NCBI GenBank assembly: GCA_021822385.1
Contig: JAKARC010000021.1
Span: 1-41,701, forward strand
DNA length: 41,701 nucleotides
Reading direction: 5' to 3'
Origin: Pseudomonadota bacterium
Lineage (GTDB): Bacteria; Pseudomonadota; Gammaproteobacteria; Steroidobacterales; Steroidobacteraceae
Positions 18,015 to 27,066 of this stretch are shown piece by piece (the stretch's first letter is position 1; each line of letters opens with the position of its first letter). The translations under genes and the position numbers were made by a program. The notes beneath the pieces were generated by a model. That model saw only the letters and a list, made by a program, of their open reading frames with translations, searched no databases and was not told where the DNA came from.

Positions 18015-18940
18015 CCGATGTCGTGATCAGCGAGTTCATGGACGAGTCTGCGATCCGCGAGCACCTCGGTGAATTCACCGTGCACTACGATCCGCAGCTG
18101 GTGGATCAGCCGCAACGGCTGCAGGCACTGCTCGGCGATTGTCGTGCGCTGATCGTGCGCAATCGCACGCAAGTGCGCGCACCGCTCCTCGGTGCCGCGC
18201 CGCGGCTGCGGGTGGTCGGACGATTGGGGGTTGGGCTCGACAACATCGACGTGGCGGCCTGCGCGGCCCGCAACATCCGGGTGTGCCCGGCGACCGGCGC
18301 CAACGATCTGGCGGTTGCCGAATACGTGCTCACGGCCGCCCTGCTGCTGCTGCGACGCGCCTGGTTCGCGACCGCGGCGGTGGCGGCCGGCACATGGCCA
18401 CGCATGGAACTGATCGGGCGGGAGCTGTCCGGAAAATGCCTGGGACTGGTCGGGTTCGGGGCCATCGCACGCCTGACGGCCCGCAAGGCGCTCGCGCTCG
18501 GCATGACGGTGGCGGCCTATGATCCGTTCGTCGTGCCTGAGGATGCGGCGTGGCACGGCATCGAACGGCGGGAGCTTGTGCCGCTGTTGGCGATGAGCGA
18601 CGTCGTCAGTCTGCATACCCCCCTCACGGCGCAGACCCGCAATCTGCTCGATGCCGCGGCAATTGCCTCCATGCGCCCCGGCGCGATCCTGATCAACGCG
18701 GCGCGCGGCGGCGTGCTGGATGAGGCGGCGTTGATCGAGGCGCTGCGGACCGGGCGACTGGGGGGCGCGGCGCTCGACGTATTCGCGAGCGAGCCGCTCA
18801 CGGCGGCCGCGGGCGCCGCCTGGCGCGAGCTACCGAATGTCGTGCTGACGCCCCACATTGCCGGCGTCACCGAGGAATCGAACGTTCGCGTCAGCCAGGT
18901 CATCGCTCGGAGCGTGCGCGAGACACTGCAGAGCCAGTGA
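18011..18940 (+). CDS. slcC: (S)-sulfolactate dehydrogenase, D-2-hydroxyacid dehydrogenase family
   Basis: A 309-residue NAD-dependent D-isomer-specific 2-hydroxyacid dehydrogenase. Rossmann motif GLVGFGAIARLTARKALALG (Ala replaces the last Gly of GxGxxG), catalytic Arg in NAARGGVLDE, Glu in FASEPL and His in TPHIAG. It would oxidise (S)-sulfolactate, the usual sulfo-ED end product, to 3-sulfopyruvate. ATG 18011 overlaps the comC stop; the open frame continues upstream only as an arginine-rich shadow of comC. Confidence 0.88.
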   Translation: MTDVVISEFMDESAIREHLGEFTVHYDPQLVDQPQRLQALLGDCRALIVRNRTQVRAPLLGAAPRLRVVGRLGVGLDNIDVAACAARNIRVCPATGANDLAVAEYVLTAALLLLRRAWFATAAVAAGTWPRMELIGRELSGKCLGLVGFGAIARLTARKALALGMTVAAYDPFVVPEDAAWHGIERRELVPLLAMSDVVSLHTPLTAQTRNLLDAAAIASMRPGAILINAARGGVLDEAALIEALRTGRLGGAALDVFASEPLTAAAGAAWRELPNVVLTPHIAGVTEESNVRVSQVIARSVRETLQSQ

Positions 18941-18999
18941 CCGGGCGGCGCACGGTAACGGCGCTGTAACGGTGATTCAATCCGACCCCGGGATAAGTT

Positions 19000-20472
19000 A
19001 TGCAACTCAAAGATGCGACGCTGTTGCGGCAGCAATGTCTGATCGATGGCCTGTGGATGGACGCCGAGAGCGGCGCGACCGCCCCGGTGCACAACCCTGC
19101 CACTGGCGCGCCGCTCGGCCGTGTGCCGCAGATGGGCGCGACCGAAACGCGCCGCGCCATCGAAGCGGCGAGCCGCGCTCTGGCCGGGTGGGCCGCCCGC
19201 GCGGCGAAGGATCGCGCGGCCGTGCTGCGCCGCTGGTACGAGCTCATCCTCGAGCATCAGAATGATCTTGCCGTGCTGATGACCGCCGAGCAGGGCAAGC
19301 CGCTCGCCGAAGCGCGCGCGGAGGTGGCATTTGCCGCCGGCTTCATCGAATGGTTCGGCGAGGAGGCCAAACGCATCTACGGAGATGTGATTCCCGGACA
19401 CAGCGCCGATAAGCGCATCCTGGTGCTGCGGCAACCGATCGGGGTCGTGGCGGCCATCACGCCGTGGAATTTTCCGGCGGCCATGATCACCCGCAAGGCG
19501 GGTCCGGCGCTCGCGGCCGGCTGTACATTCGTGTGCAAACCGGCGCCGCAGACACCCTACTCGGCGCTCGCGCTCGCCGAACTGGCAACCCGCGCCGGCG
19601 TGCCGCCCGGGGTCTTCAACGTCGTGACGGGTCCGGCGGCGGTGATCGGCGCGCAGATGACGAGCCATCCGCTGGTGCGCAAAGTGACCTTCACCGGTTC
19701 GACCAGCGTCGGCAAGCAGCTGATGGCGCAATGCAGCGGCACGCTGAAGAAGATTTCGCTCGAACTCGGCGGTAACGCGCCGTTCATCGTGTTCGATGAC
19801 GCCGACATCGATGCCGCCGTACAGGGCGCCATCGTCAGCAAGTACCGCAATACGGGCCAGACCTGCGTGTGCCCGAACCGCTTTCTGATCCAGGAGGGCG
19901 TGTACGAGGAATTTGCGCACAAGCTCAAAGCCGTGGTTGCACAGCTGCGGGTGGGCAATGGTCTGTTGGGTCCAACCGATCAAGGGCCCCTGATCGACGC
20001 CAACGCCCTCGCCAAGGTGGAGCAACATCTGGCCGATGCCATCAAGAAAGGCGCGAAAATCATCACCGGCGGCAAGCCGCATGCGCTCGGCGGCACGTTT
20101 TTCGAGCCGACCGTGCTGATCGACGCCACGGCGCAGATGCGCATCGCCCAGGAAGAGACCTTCGGCCCCGTCGCCCCCCTGTTCCGCTTTGCAACCGAGG
20201 CCGAGGCCATTGCTCTCGCCAACGACACCACATCCGGGCTGGCATCGTACCTGTACACCCGCGACCTCGCCCGCAGCTGGCGGGTGGGCGAGGCGCTCGA
20301 ATACGGCATGGTCGCCCTGAACACCGGGCTGTTCTCGACGGAGGTCGCGCCCTTTGGCGGCGTCAAGGAATCGGGCATCGGCCGCGAAGGCTCGAAATAC
20401 GGAATACTCGATTACACCGAGCTCAAATACATGTGCGTCGGCGGCATCGAGAAGCCCCCAGTGCCCGCATGA
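19000..20472 (+). CDS. Aldehyde dehydrogenase, probable 3-sulfolactaldehyde dehydrogenase
   Basis: A 490-residue GabD-like aldehyde dehydrogenase with Asn157 (TPWNFPA), Glu255 (LELGGNAP) and catalytic Cys289 (NTGQTCVCPNR), plus FTGSTSVGK of the cofactor site. Sulfo-ED clusters use a succinate-semialdehyde-dehydrogenase relative to turn sulfolactaldehyde into sulfolactate. ATG 19000 is preceded by GGGATAAG. It follows slcC after 59 bases and ends the plus operon, so the enzyme joining the two halves of the pathway is transcribed with the sulfolactate genes. Succinate semialdehyde remains a possible substrate. Confidence 0.88.
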   Translation: MQLKDATLLRQQCLIDGLWMDAESGATAPVHNPATGAPLGRVPQMGATETRRAIEAASRALAGWAARAAKDRAAVLRRWYELILEHQNDLAVLMTAEQGKPLAEARAEVAFAAGFIEWFGEEAKRIYGDVIPGHSADKRILVLRQPIGVVAAITPWNFPAAMITRKAGPALAAGCTFVCKPAPQTPYSALALAELATRAGVPPGVFNVVTGPAAVIGAQMTSHPLVRKVTFTGSTSVGKQLMAQCSGTLKKISLELGGNAPFIVFDDADIDAAVQGAIVSKYRNTGQTCVCPNRFLIQEGVYEEFAHKLKAVVAQLRVGNGLLGPTDQGPLIDANALAKVEQHLADAIKKGAKIITGGKPHALGGTFFEPTVLIDATAQMRIAQEETFGPVAPLFRFATEAEAIALANDTTSGLASYLYTRDLARSWRVGEALEYGMVALNTGLFSTEVAPFGGVKESGIGREGSKYGILDYTELKYMCVGGIEKPPVPA

Positions 20473-20613
20473 TGCCGCGGCGCGCAGGCGCAGACGAGTC
20501 GACCCCTGCTGCCCACGCGCGCTCGACGCGGCGCATGACTCCTGCACGGAACGTCACGGACTGACTGATCAGCTGTGCTCGGCGCGACCCCCGCGCAGGC
20601 CGACGCGACCGGT

Positions 20614-21519
20614 TCAGGCGGTCGGCAGCGAACGCGCCACATCGAATCGGCGTCGCAGCGCTTCCGTTGTCTCACCTTCCCCGTCGGGCCGCCAGCCGGG
20701 CGGGGCAAACAGGTAGCCCAGAACTTCCCAGAAGCTGTGCGCCTGCCTGAGGTCATGGACGCATGCGATCCAGGGATCGAATTCCACGCGCAGGACGTTG
20801 TGCGATGTCTGCGGCGTGACGAGACCGAATCGGCATGGCAGATCGCTGCGTTCAGGCCGGTAGGTGCCGAAGAAACGGTCGAAGATGATCAGCACGCCGC
20901 CGTAATTGGCATCCAGGTACTCGATGTTCGCCGCATGGTGCACACGGTGTGCCGACGGGGTGTTCAGGATCCACTCGAGCCAACCCAGTCGTGGAATCCA
21001 GGTCGTATGCAGCCAGAATTGGTACAGCAGGTTGAGCGACAGTGCCATCACCACGACCTCGGGCCGGAAGCCGAGCCAGACGAGGGGCGCGAAGAATACG
21101 GTCGCTCCGGTAAGGTGTTGGAGCCAGCCGATCCGGTACGCTGCCGAAAGCGTCAATTCGTTCGAGGAGTGATGCACGGAATGGGTGAGCCACAGCCAGC
21201 GTATGCGATGCGCCGCACGGTGGTACCAGTAGTAGAAGAATTCCTGGCCGAAGAAAAGCGCGAGGAACATTGCCGGACCGTCAAGCCGGAGGGTGGTCAG
21301 CCGCAGCGGCCACAGTTCCGCGAATATGAGGCCGGTGCTCGAAATTCCGGCGAGCAGGAGCAGCCGGCGTCCGATCAGGTCTGCGAGCGAAACGGCGGCC
21401 GCCCGCCAATCGAATCCGTGCCGGCGGCTGAGAATGATGCCCTCGAGGAGCGAGGCCAGCAGCACGATCGCGACGAACGTCAAAAGCAGCTGCCAATGTG
21501 TACGCATGATCGCACGCAT
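20614..21519 (-). CDS. Fatty acid hydroxylase/sterol desaturase family membrane protein
   Basis: A 301-residue membrane protein of the fatty acid hydroxylase superfamily. Three histidine clusters for a di-iron centre are present: YWYHRAAHRIRW, LTHSVHHSSNE and SAHRVHHAANIEYLDANYGG. About four hydrophobic segments (LLLTFVAIVLLASLLEGIIL; LLLLAGISSTGLIFAEL; others). The lipid substrate cannot be told. ATG 21519 has GGAG about 9 bases upstream; the start region carries a 12-base tandem repeat (21502-21525) that also offers an ATG at 21507. It is divergent from a TetR regulator, the likely controller, and probably not part of the SQ pathway. Confidence 0.88.
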   Translation of the reverse strand: MRAIMRTHWQLLLTFVAIVLLASLLEGIILSRRHGFDWRAAAVSLADLIGRRLLLLAGISSTGLIFAELWPLRLTTLRLDGPAMFLALFFGQEFFYYWYHRAAHRIRWLWLTHSVHHSSNELTLSAAYRIGWLQHLTGATVFFAPLVWLGFRPEVVVMALSLNLLYQFWLHTTWIPRLGWLEWILNTPSAHRVHHAANIEYLDANYGGVLIIFDRFFGTYRPERSDLPCRFGLVTPQTSHNVLRVEFDPWIACVHDLRQAHSFWEVLGYLFAPPGWRPDGEGETTEALRRRFDVARSLPTA

Positions 21520-21609
21520 GATCGTATGCTCCGGATGCGGTAGGCGCATTATATGAGCGAGTCTCAGTTTCTGAGCTCAGTTTCAAGAGCGGGCAGAGGG
21601 ACAGTCGAT

Positions 21610-22245
21610 ATGAAGAAAAATCAACGGCTTGCGCGCCGCCTGCCCATGCAGGCGCGGGCACTGCGCACGCGCTCGCTCATCTTTGAAACCGCGGTGCAAA
21701 TTCTCGAGCACGAGGGTGAAGGCGCCCTGACCACCAACCGCATTGCCGAGCTGTCAGGCTTCAGCATTGGCACCGTATATCAATACTTCACCGACAAACA
21801 TGACATCCTGGCAAGCCTGATCGCCGCGGAGCGAAGCGAGCGACTGGCGCGCATCGCAGCGGAACTCGCCAGGCCGCGGCGGCACGACGATGCGGCCGAC
21901 CTGCCGGCGCGGGTGCGCGCCGTTGTGCGCATCGTCCTCGATGCATTCGCAGGCCGGCACAAAGCGCGACGTATTCTGCTCGCAAGAGCGCTGCGAACGT
22001 CTGCCGGTGAAGTGATGAAAGCGCCGCTTGCGGAAATCGCGCACATGCTGCGTACGTTTGCGGATGGACCGGAACAGTCCCGTCCGCTGACGGCAGTAGA
22101 GGCGCTGGTCCTGGTCGAGGCCATCGCCGGTGCTGTTCGCGCCGCGGTACTGAGCGACCCGCGCCTGTTGAAGAGTGCGGCATTTGAGCAGGCGCTGGTC
22201 GATCTCGCTATTGGTTTTTTCCGCCAGCGCCGCAGCGCTCCGTAA
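21610..22245 (+). CDS. TetR-family transcriptional regulator
   Basis: A 211-residue regulator. The N-terminal TetR helix-turn-helix is clear (IFETAVQILEHEGEGALTTNRIAELSGFSIGTVYQYFTDKHDIL); the C-terminal ligand domain is not assignable. ATG 21610 has AGAGGGA 8 bases before it; an in-frame ATG at 21553 lacks this and would nearly meet the divergent gene. It probably controls the divergent hydroxylase gene and itself. Confidence 0.87.
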   Translation: MKKNQRLARRLPMQARALRTRSLIFETAVQILEHEGEGALTTNRIAELSGFSIGTVYQYFTDKHDILASLIAAERSERLARIAAELARPRRHDDAADLPARVRAVVRIVLDAFAGRHKARRILLARALRTSAGEVMKAPLAEIAHMLRTFADGPEQSRPLTAVEALVLVEAIAGAVRAAVLSDPRLLKSAAFEQALVDLAIGFFRQRRSAP

Positions 22246-22279
22246 CCCATGGCCGGATCCCGGGTCTACGGGCCATGGG
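22246..22279. terminator. Possible bidirectional hairpin between convergent genes
   Basis: CCCATGGCC (22246-22254) pairs perfectly with GGCCATGGG (22271-22279), right after the TetR stop codon and before the 3' end of the convergent DUF934 gene. No T-run on either side, so terminator function is tentative. Confidence 0.4.
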
Positions 22280-22389
22280 GCGTCGTCGCGCCACGCGGCG
22301 GCCCGCATAACGGCAGGCACGCGCACAACGCATCGCGGCCCAGCGCGTTCACCTCGGGTGCGCGCCCGCCGACCGGAGAGACACTCCGC

Positions 22390-22902
22390 TCAATTCACCG
22401 CCGCGCCCGCCCGCCGGCGGATCCAGACGGGCGCATGCGCATCCGCCGCCGCCTGATACGCCACCGTGATCTCACGCAACGCTTCCCGACATGCGTGCAG
22501 ATTCTGGTCGTGCCGCGGGACGATGCTGTCGAAGCCACACCGGCCGAGCCAGAACACCAGATCCCGGATCACGTCGCCTATTGCGCGCAGCTCCCCTTTG
22601 AACCCGAGGCGCTTGCGCAGCACGACGGCCTGCGACAGCGCCCGTCCATCGGTGAATGCCGGAAACTGCAGCACAATCAGCGGTCGGTCGGCGATCTGCG
22701 CATAGACCTCCTCGATATCCGCCGTATTGGGCACCAACACTGCCACCGCATCGTGCGCCGCGAGCAGCGTCTCCCGCTCCGCCCGCCACCGCGCCAGGGT
22801 GACGATCACACGGCCACCGGCCGGCGGGGGATCGGTGCGGCCATCCTCGAGCACCATCCAGTCGTCCACCACGACGTCACCGGCGCGAAGGATCATCGTC
22901 AT
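22390..22902 (-). CDS. DUF934 protein, sulfite reductase partner
   Basis: A 170-residue protein of the DUF934 family, which is nearly always found beside a sulfite reductase gene in proteobacteria and is thought to assist it. Typical family stretches are LPLIVLQFPAFTDGRALSQA-like (here RPLIVLQFPAFTDGRALSQ), LRKRLGFKGELRAIGDVIRD and FWLGRCGFDS. ATG 22902 overlaps the TGA of the sulfite reductase gene as ATGA, so the two are coupled. Molecular function in the family is not settled. Confidence 0.88.
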   Translation of the reverse strand: MTMILRAGDVVVDDWMVLEDGRTDPPPAGGRVIVTLARWRAERETLLAAHDAVAVLVPNTADIEEVYAQIADRPLIVLQFPAFTDGRALSQAVVLRKRLGFKGELRAIGDVIRDLVFWLGRCGFDSIVPRHDQNLHACREALREITVAYQAAADAHAPVWIRRRAGAAVN

Positions 22903-24587
22903 GCCGCGGCCGCCTCCGACTCGCTGCCATACAGGCATACCTTGAACGGCGCGATGCCCACGCGCCGATAGCATTCGATGAAGGTTTCCTCCTCATCGCT
23001 GCGCAGCTCAAGATAGGTGCGGATCAGGCGCTCCACGCCCTCGGCGATCTCACCGCGCGCAAGCGCGCGCCCAATGCGTTCGCCGACCGCGGCGTCGTTC
23101 CCCGGGCTGCCGCCGAGGGTGACCTGATACCACTCCTCGCCATGCTTATCGACGCCGAGAATGCCGATGTGCCCGACACTGTGATGTCCACACCCGTTCA
23201 TGCAACCGCTGATCGTGATCCGGATCGGGCCGATCTCGTACTGCGCATCGAGCGTATCGAAGCGCCGGTAGATCTCGTGCGCCACGCCGATCGAGCTCGC
23301 GTTCGCCAGCCCGCAGAAATCGAGCCCCGGACAGCACACGATATCCGTGACGAGTCCGATGTTCGGCGTCGCAAGTTTCGCTGCGTCGAGCTTGCGCCAG
23401 ACGTCGTACAGGTCACGCTCCGCGACATCCGCGAGCACCAGATTCTGGTCGTACGTGGAGCGCAGTTCCCCGAAGCTGTGCGCAGCGCTGACCTCCGCCA
23501 GGACCTCGAACTGTTCCGCGCTGCAATCGCCGGGCACATGATCCGGTGCCTTGAGCGACACGAGCACTATCCGGTAACCGGGCATCTTGTGCCGGCGCAC
23601 ATTGCGCTTCAACCAGGCGGCAAAGGCTGCGTGTTGCTGCGCAAGCGCGGCCACGTCGGCGCCCGCCTCGGCCGCGGACCTATAGGCGGGCGGTTTGAAA
23701 TGCGCGCGCATCCGCTCGATGTCCTCGGGCAGGAGCCGCAGCTCCTCGCCCTCGATGCTCGCCTTGATGCGCGCGTACTCCTGCTCGAGGGCGGCGCGGA
23801 AACGCTCCTCGCCCCAGTCACGCAGCACGATCTTGATGCGCGCCTTGTGGATATTGTCGCGGCGGCCGAAGCGGTTGAAGGTGCGCAGCACCGCGCAGGC
23901 GTAGCACAGCAGATCCGATTCCGGTACGAACGGGTTCATCTCCCGACCGAGCAGCGGCAGGCGACCGAGACCGCCGCCGACAAAGACGCGGTATCCGATC
24001 GCGCCGTTCTCGCGCCGCACCAGATGTATCGCAACATCGTTGGTGCGCGTGGCGGCGCGGTCGACCGTCGCGCCGATGAAGGCGAACTTGAACTTGCGCG
24101 GCAGCCAGTAGAATTCCGGGTTGAGCGTCACAAATTGACGCAACAGCTCGGCGTAGGGGCGTGGATCGGTGTGCTCGTCGTCGGCGACACCCGCGAGGTA
24201 ATCGGCCGTGATGTTGCGGGTGTCGTTGCCGCAGGCCTGGATGGCGTGCAGTTGCACTTCGGCGAGCTCGCCCAGGAGATCCGGCACCTGCTCGAGCTTC
24301 GGCCAGTTGAGCTGGATGTTCTGTCGGGTGGTGAAATGCCCGTAGCCTTTGTCGTATTTGCGTACGACGGCGGCCAGCTTGCGCAACTGCGCGGACTCGA
24401 GCAGCCCGTACGGCACAGAGATGCGCAGCATCGGTGCGTGACGCTGCTGGTAAAGCCCATTGCGCAGGCGCAGCTGACGGAATTCGTCCTCGGTGAGTTC
24501 GCCCGCAAGGTAGCGGCGGGTCTGGTCGCGGAACTGCTCCACGCGTTGCGTAACGAGCGCGCGGTCGGTGTCATCGTAACGGTACAT
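22899..24587 (-). CDS. cysI: Sulfite reductase hemoprotein subunit (siroheme, 4Fe-4S)
   Basis: A 562-residue nitrite/sulfite reductase-type hemoprotein. Two ferredoxin-like half domains (KYDKGYGHFTTRQNIQLNW; ADVAERDLYDVWRKLDAAK) each lead to catalytic parts. The cluster and siroheme ligands are Cys419-x5-Cys425 (CCPGLDFCGLA) and Cys462-x3-Cys466 (GCMNGCGHH). It reduces sulfite to sulfide in six electrons for cysteine synthesis. ATG 24587 (MYRYDD) is chosen since the open frame upstream is compositionally unlike the protein; the ribosome site is weak. It is coupled to DUF934. It could absorb part of the sulfite made by SuyAB, but no cysH, cysN or exporter gene is adjacent. Confidence 0.92.
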   Translation of the reverse strand: MYRYDDTDRALVTQRVEQFRDQTRRYLAGELTEDEFRQLRLRNGLYQQRHAPMLRISVPYGLLESAQLRKLAAVVRKYDKGYGHFTTRQNIQLNWPKLEQVPDLLGELAEVQLHAIQACGNDTRNITADYLAGVADDEHTDPRPYAELLRQFVTLNPEFYWLPRKFKFAFIGATVDRAATRTNDVAIHLVRRENGAIGYRVFVGGGLGRLPLLGREMNPFVPESDLLCYACAVLRTFNRFGRRDNIHKARIKIVLRDWGEERFRAALEQEYARIKASIEGEELRLLPEDIERMRAHFKPPAYRSAAEAGADVAALAQQHAAFAAWLKRNVRRHKMPGYRIVLVSLKAPDHVPGDCSAEQFEVLAEVSAAHSFGELRSTYDQNLVLADVAERDLYDVWRKLDAAKLATPNIGLVTDIVCCPGLDFCGLANASSIGVAHEIYRRFDTLDAQYEIGPIRITISGCMNGCGHHSVGHIGILGVDKHGEEWYQVTLGGSPGNDAAVGERIGRALARGEIAEGVERLIRTYLELRSDEEETFIECYRRVGIAPFKVCLYGSESEAAAA

Positions 24588-25059
24588 GGGACCGACTATA
24601 GGCGGCGAGTCGCGCCGCGCTAAATACCGTGTGGTTTGGTGTTCTGCGCCCTGGGTTATGAGTGCCCTGCGCCGGACGCGGCAGGCGGTCGCGGATCGTC
24701 CCGGCGCAGCATCGTGAGCCGAGGCGACCCGGTATGGGTCGAGCCGCGGTGGGGCGTTACCGGTAGGCTGAAAACCGGTGTAAGCGGCTGGTGCGCGAGT
24801 CGATGCAGGGGCAGGACCGCACGGCCCACGCCCGGTGCGCGGAGGTTTGCCTTGACCACGGGCGGGACGCTTCGGCGGGGCCGCCAAAGGTCAGCCTATC
24901 CCTCCACCTTGAGGCCAGAGCCGGGTGCAGCCTGCGGTCACACCGGCACCCCGAGCACTGTTCATCGGCCCGAGTCCCCTCCGCTGCCGCCGCAGATGTC
25001 TTCGGGACGCCCGCCGCCCTGCCGGGCGAGGAAGGACCGGCGCGTCCCGCCTCCTCGGC
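24588..25059. other. Gene-free stretch upstream of sulfite reductase
   Basis: No open frame here looks like a protein family. A short inverted repeat, ACCGGT-AGGCTGAAA-ACCGGT, sits near 24759-24779. I compared it with cobalamin and SAM/SAH riboswitch features and found no fit. The promoter for the sulfite reductase operon must be here or within the downstream edge. Confidence 0.45.
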
Positions 25060-27066
25060 TCAGGTGAGCGCGTCGCGCAGGGGCGCGAGCCACGGCTCAA
25101 AATGCCGCCATTGATCGAGTCCGTCGCGATTGAGGGGCTGTCGAACCTGTTCGGCGCTCAGGGTGTGTACCGCGCGCGCGGTCTTGTGAAACTCGAAACA
25201 CGCCGGCTCCGGCTGCAGGCCGCAGAATTCGAGCATGCGATGCACGCTCGCAGAGAAATCGGTGACGAGCTCCTCGTATTGGATCCGCAGTATCTTTCCG
25301 GGCAGCACCGCATCCCAATGGCGCATGAGCCGGAGATACATGCGGTAGTAGTGTGCGAGATCTTCGAAGCTGTAGACGAATTCAGGTCCGGCTCCCGGCA
25401 GGAAGATCTGCTTGAAATTGCTGAAACAGCAGGCCATCGGCTCCCGACGCGCATCGATGATCCGGCAGTTCGGCAGAATGAGGTGGATGAACCCGAGATC
25501 CTGGAAGTTGCTTGGGCACTTGTCGATGAAGAAGGGCTTGCCGTGACGATACACGCGCGTCTCGCGAATATAGTGCTCACCGAGTCGCGCGCAGTCATCC
25601 CGGGTCAGCCGGGCGATGGCACCCGGATAACCCGGGGAGTCGGGCAGCGGGAGGTAGTCACGCGATTGCCGCACCATGTGCGGAATGTTCGCCAGCTCCA
25701 TCGTGCCGTCCACACGTGAATGCGATGCCAGGATCTGCTCGATCAGAGTCGAGCCGGCGCGAGGGAGTCCGACGATGAAAATGGGTGCCGCATCGGGATA
25801 TCCCCAACCCTGGCGCGCGCTGAAGAATTCTCGGGTGCAGATCGCGGTCTGCAGGCGCACGAGATTCTCGACGACCTCGGGCCGGTAGCGGCATTCTCGC
25901 CTCTTCAGCTCATTGCCGCGCGCGTAGTAGTGGAACGATCGCGCGTAGTCAGCGCGGACCTCGAACGTCTTGCCGAGCGCGAAGCACAGGTGGTAGCGAT
26001 CGACGGGACTCGTCCGCTCATCCGCCTCCGTACGGATCATCCGTTCAAGCTCGGCCTCTTCGAACTGAAACGTGCGCAGCGTCGCCAGATGCCAACAGGC
26101 GCTGCCATAGCCGGCGCTCAAAGCCGCGGCCGCACGATAGGACTCGATCGCCTCGCCGGTTCGATCCAGACTCTTCAACGCATGGCCGATGGCCAGATGC
26201 ACCTCCGCCTTAGCGGGGGGCTCACTTGCCAACGCCCGGTACACGGCCAACGCACGCTCAAGGTTGCCGAGGCGCGCGCATGTCGTGGCATACGTCAAGC
26301 GATATGCGCTGTTTTCGGGATCTACCGCCAGCAGGGTATCGAGTTCCGCCTGCGCTCGCACAGGATCCAGCCGCCGCAATAACGCCAGGGCGTATTCGTA
26401 ACGGGCGGCCTGGTGATCCGGCGCCATTTCGAGCACTTTTTCAAGGAGCACCGCGGCTTCGCCGGCAACGCCGTGCGCCATGGCGATGCGGGCCAGAAGG
26501 CGCATGCCTTCCACATGTGCGCCCTGCGTCTTCAGGTAATGGCGCACCATCTGCTCGGCTGCGCGGCTATCGCCGTCCCCGAACAGGCCCTCCGCTGCTC
26601 TGATCTCGCTCGGCAGCTGCTCCAAGGCCGCACGAGACCGTGCCGCCGCCTCGGCCGCACGCCGGTCCCCGCACTGACGATACAGGCGCTCGAGCGCAGT
26701 CCAGCTCACCGCCAACCCCGGATTCAGCTGCACGGCTTTCGCGAAAGCCATGCGTGCAGGTTCGGTCGCACGCTGTGCGAGGTGGCACAACCCGCGCTCC
26801 TCAAACAGCCGGCCGTAGGACGGGTGGTGGCGCTCGAGCTGCTCCAGCACCGCGAGTGCTTCCGCAACGCGCCCGAGGTGACGCAGACTCACGGCGTACA
26901 GGAACAGGACATCGCGATTTGCCGGATGCTGCAGAGCCAGCGCACACGCTGCAGCATGCGCGGCCTCGAATTCCCGGCGCAGCAATTGTGCCCAGGCACC
27001 ATCGAGCGAGATTCCGAGATCGGAATCTTGTGCCCCTGGGGGAAGCCGCGGCACCCGGCCGCTCAT
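25060..27066 (-). CDS. TPR-repeat sulfotransferase
   Basis: A 668-residue protein. Residues about 20-320 are tetratricopeptide repeats (for example ALAVLEQLERHHPSYGRLFEERG, AVLLEKVLEMAPDHQAARYEYA, ALAVYRALASEPPAKAEVHLA). Residues about 425-660 are a Sulfotransfer_3-type domain with the PAPS 5'-phosphosulfate loop FIVGLPRAGSTLIEQIL (429-445) and the 3'-phosphate motif RIIDARREPMACCFSNF. Such fused proteins are common in proteobacteria; acceptor unknown, perhaps tyrosyl residues or a small molecule. Cytosolic by sequence. Its neighbour is sulfite reductase, so a sulfur theme exists, but no direct role in SQ breakdown is implied. Confidence 0.9.
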   Translation of the reverse strand: MSGRVPRLPPGAQDSDLGISLDGAWAQLLRREFEAAHAAACALALQHPANRDVLFLYAVSLRHLGRVAEALAVLEQLERHHPSYGRLFEERGLCHLAQRATEPARMAFAKAVQLNPGLAVSWTALERLYRQCGDRRAAEAAARSRAALEQLPSEIRAAEGLFGDGDSRAAEQMVRHYLKTQGAHVEGMRLLARIAMAHGVAGEAAVLLEKVLEMAPDHQAARYEYALALLRRLDPVRAQAELDTLLAVDPENSAYRLTYATTCARLGNLERALAVYRALASEPPAKAEVHLAIGHALKSLDRTGEAIESYRAAAALSAGYGSACWHLATLRTFQFEEAELERMIRTEADERTSPVDRYHLCFALGKTFEVRADYARSFHYYARGNELKRRECRYRPEVVENLVRLQTAICTREFFSARQGWGYPDAAPIFIVGLPRAGSTLIEQILASHSRVDGTMELANIPHMVRQSRDYLPLPDSPGYPGAIARLTRDDCARLGEHYIRETRVYRHGKPFFIDKCPSNFQDLGFIHLILPNCRIIDARREPMACCFSNFKQIFLPGAGPEFVYSFEDLAHYYRMYLRLMRHWDAVLPGKILRIQYEELVTDFSASVHRMLEFCGLQPEPACFEFHKTARAVHTLSAEQVRQPLNRDGLDQWRHFEPWLAPLRDALT

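Noticed and set aside
21502-21525. 12-base tandem repeat ACGCATGATCGC/T as an operator
   Set aside because: It lies within the start region of the hydroxylase gene and codes MRAIMR-like residues; a short duplication providing two start codons explains it as well.
24588-24900. Cobalamin or SAM/SAH riboswitch upstream of sulfite reductase
   Set aside because: The inverted repeat drew attention, but neither the B12 box nor SAM/SAH conserved bases could be found.
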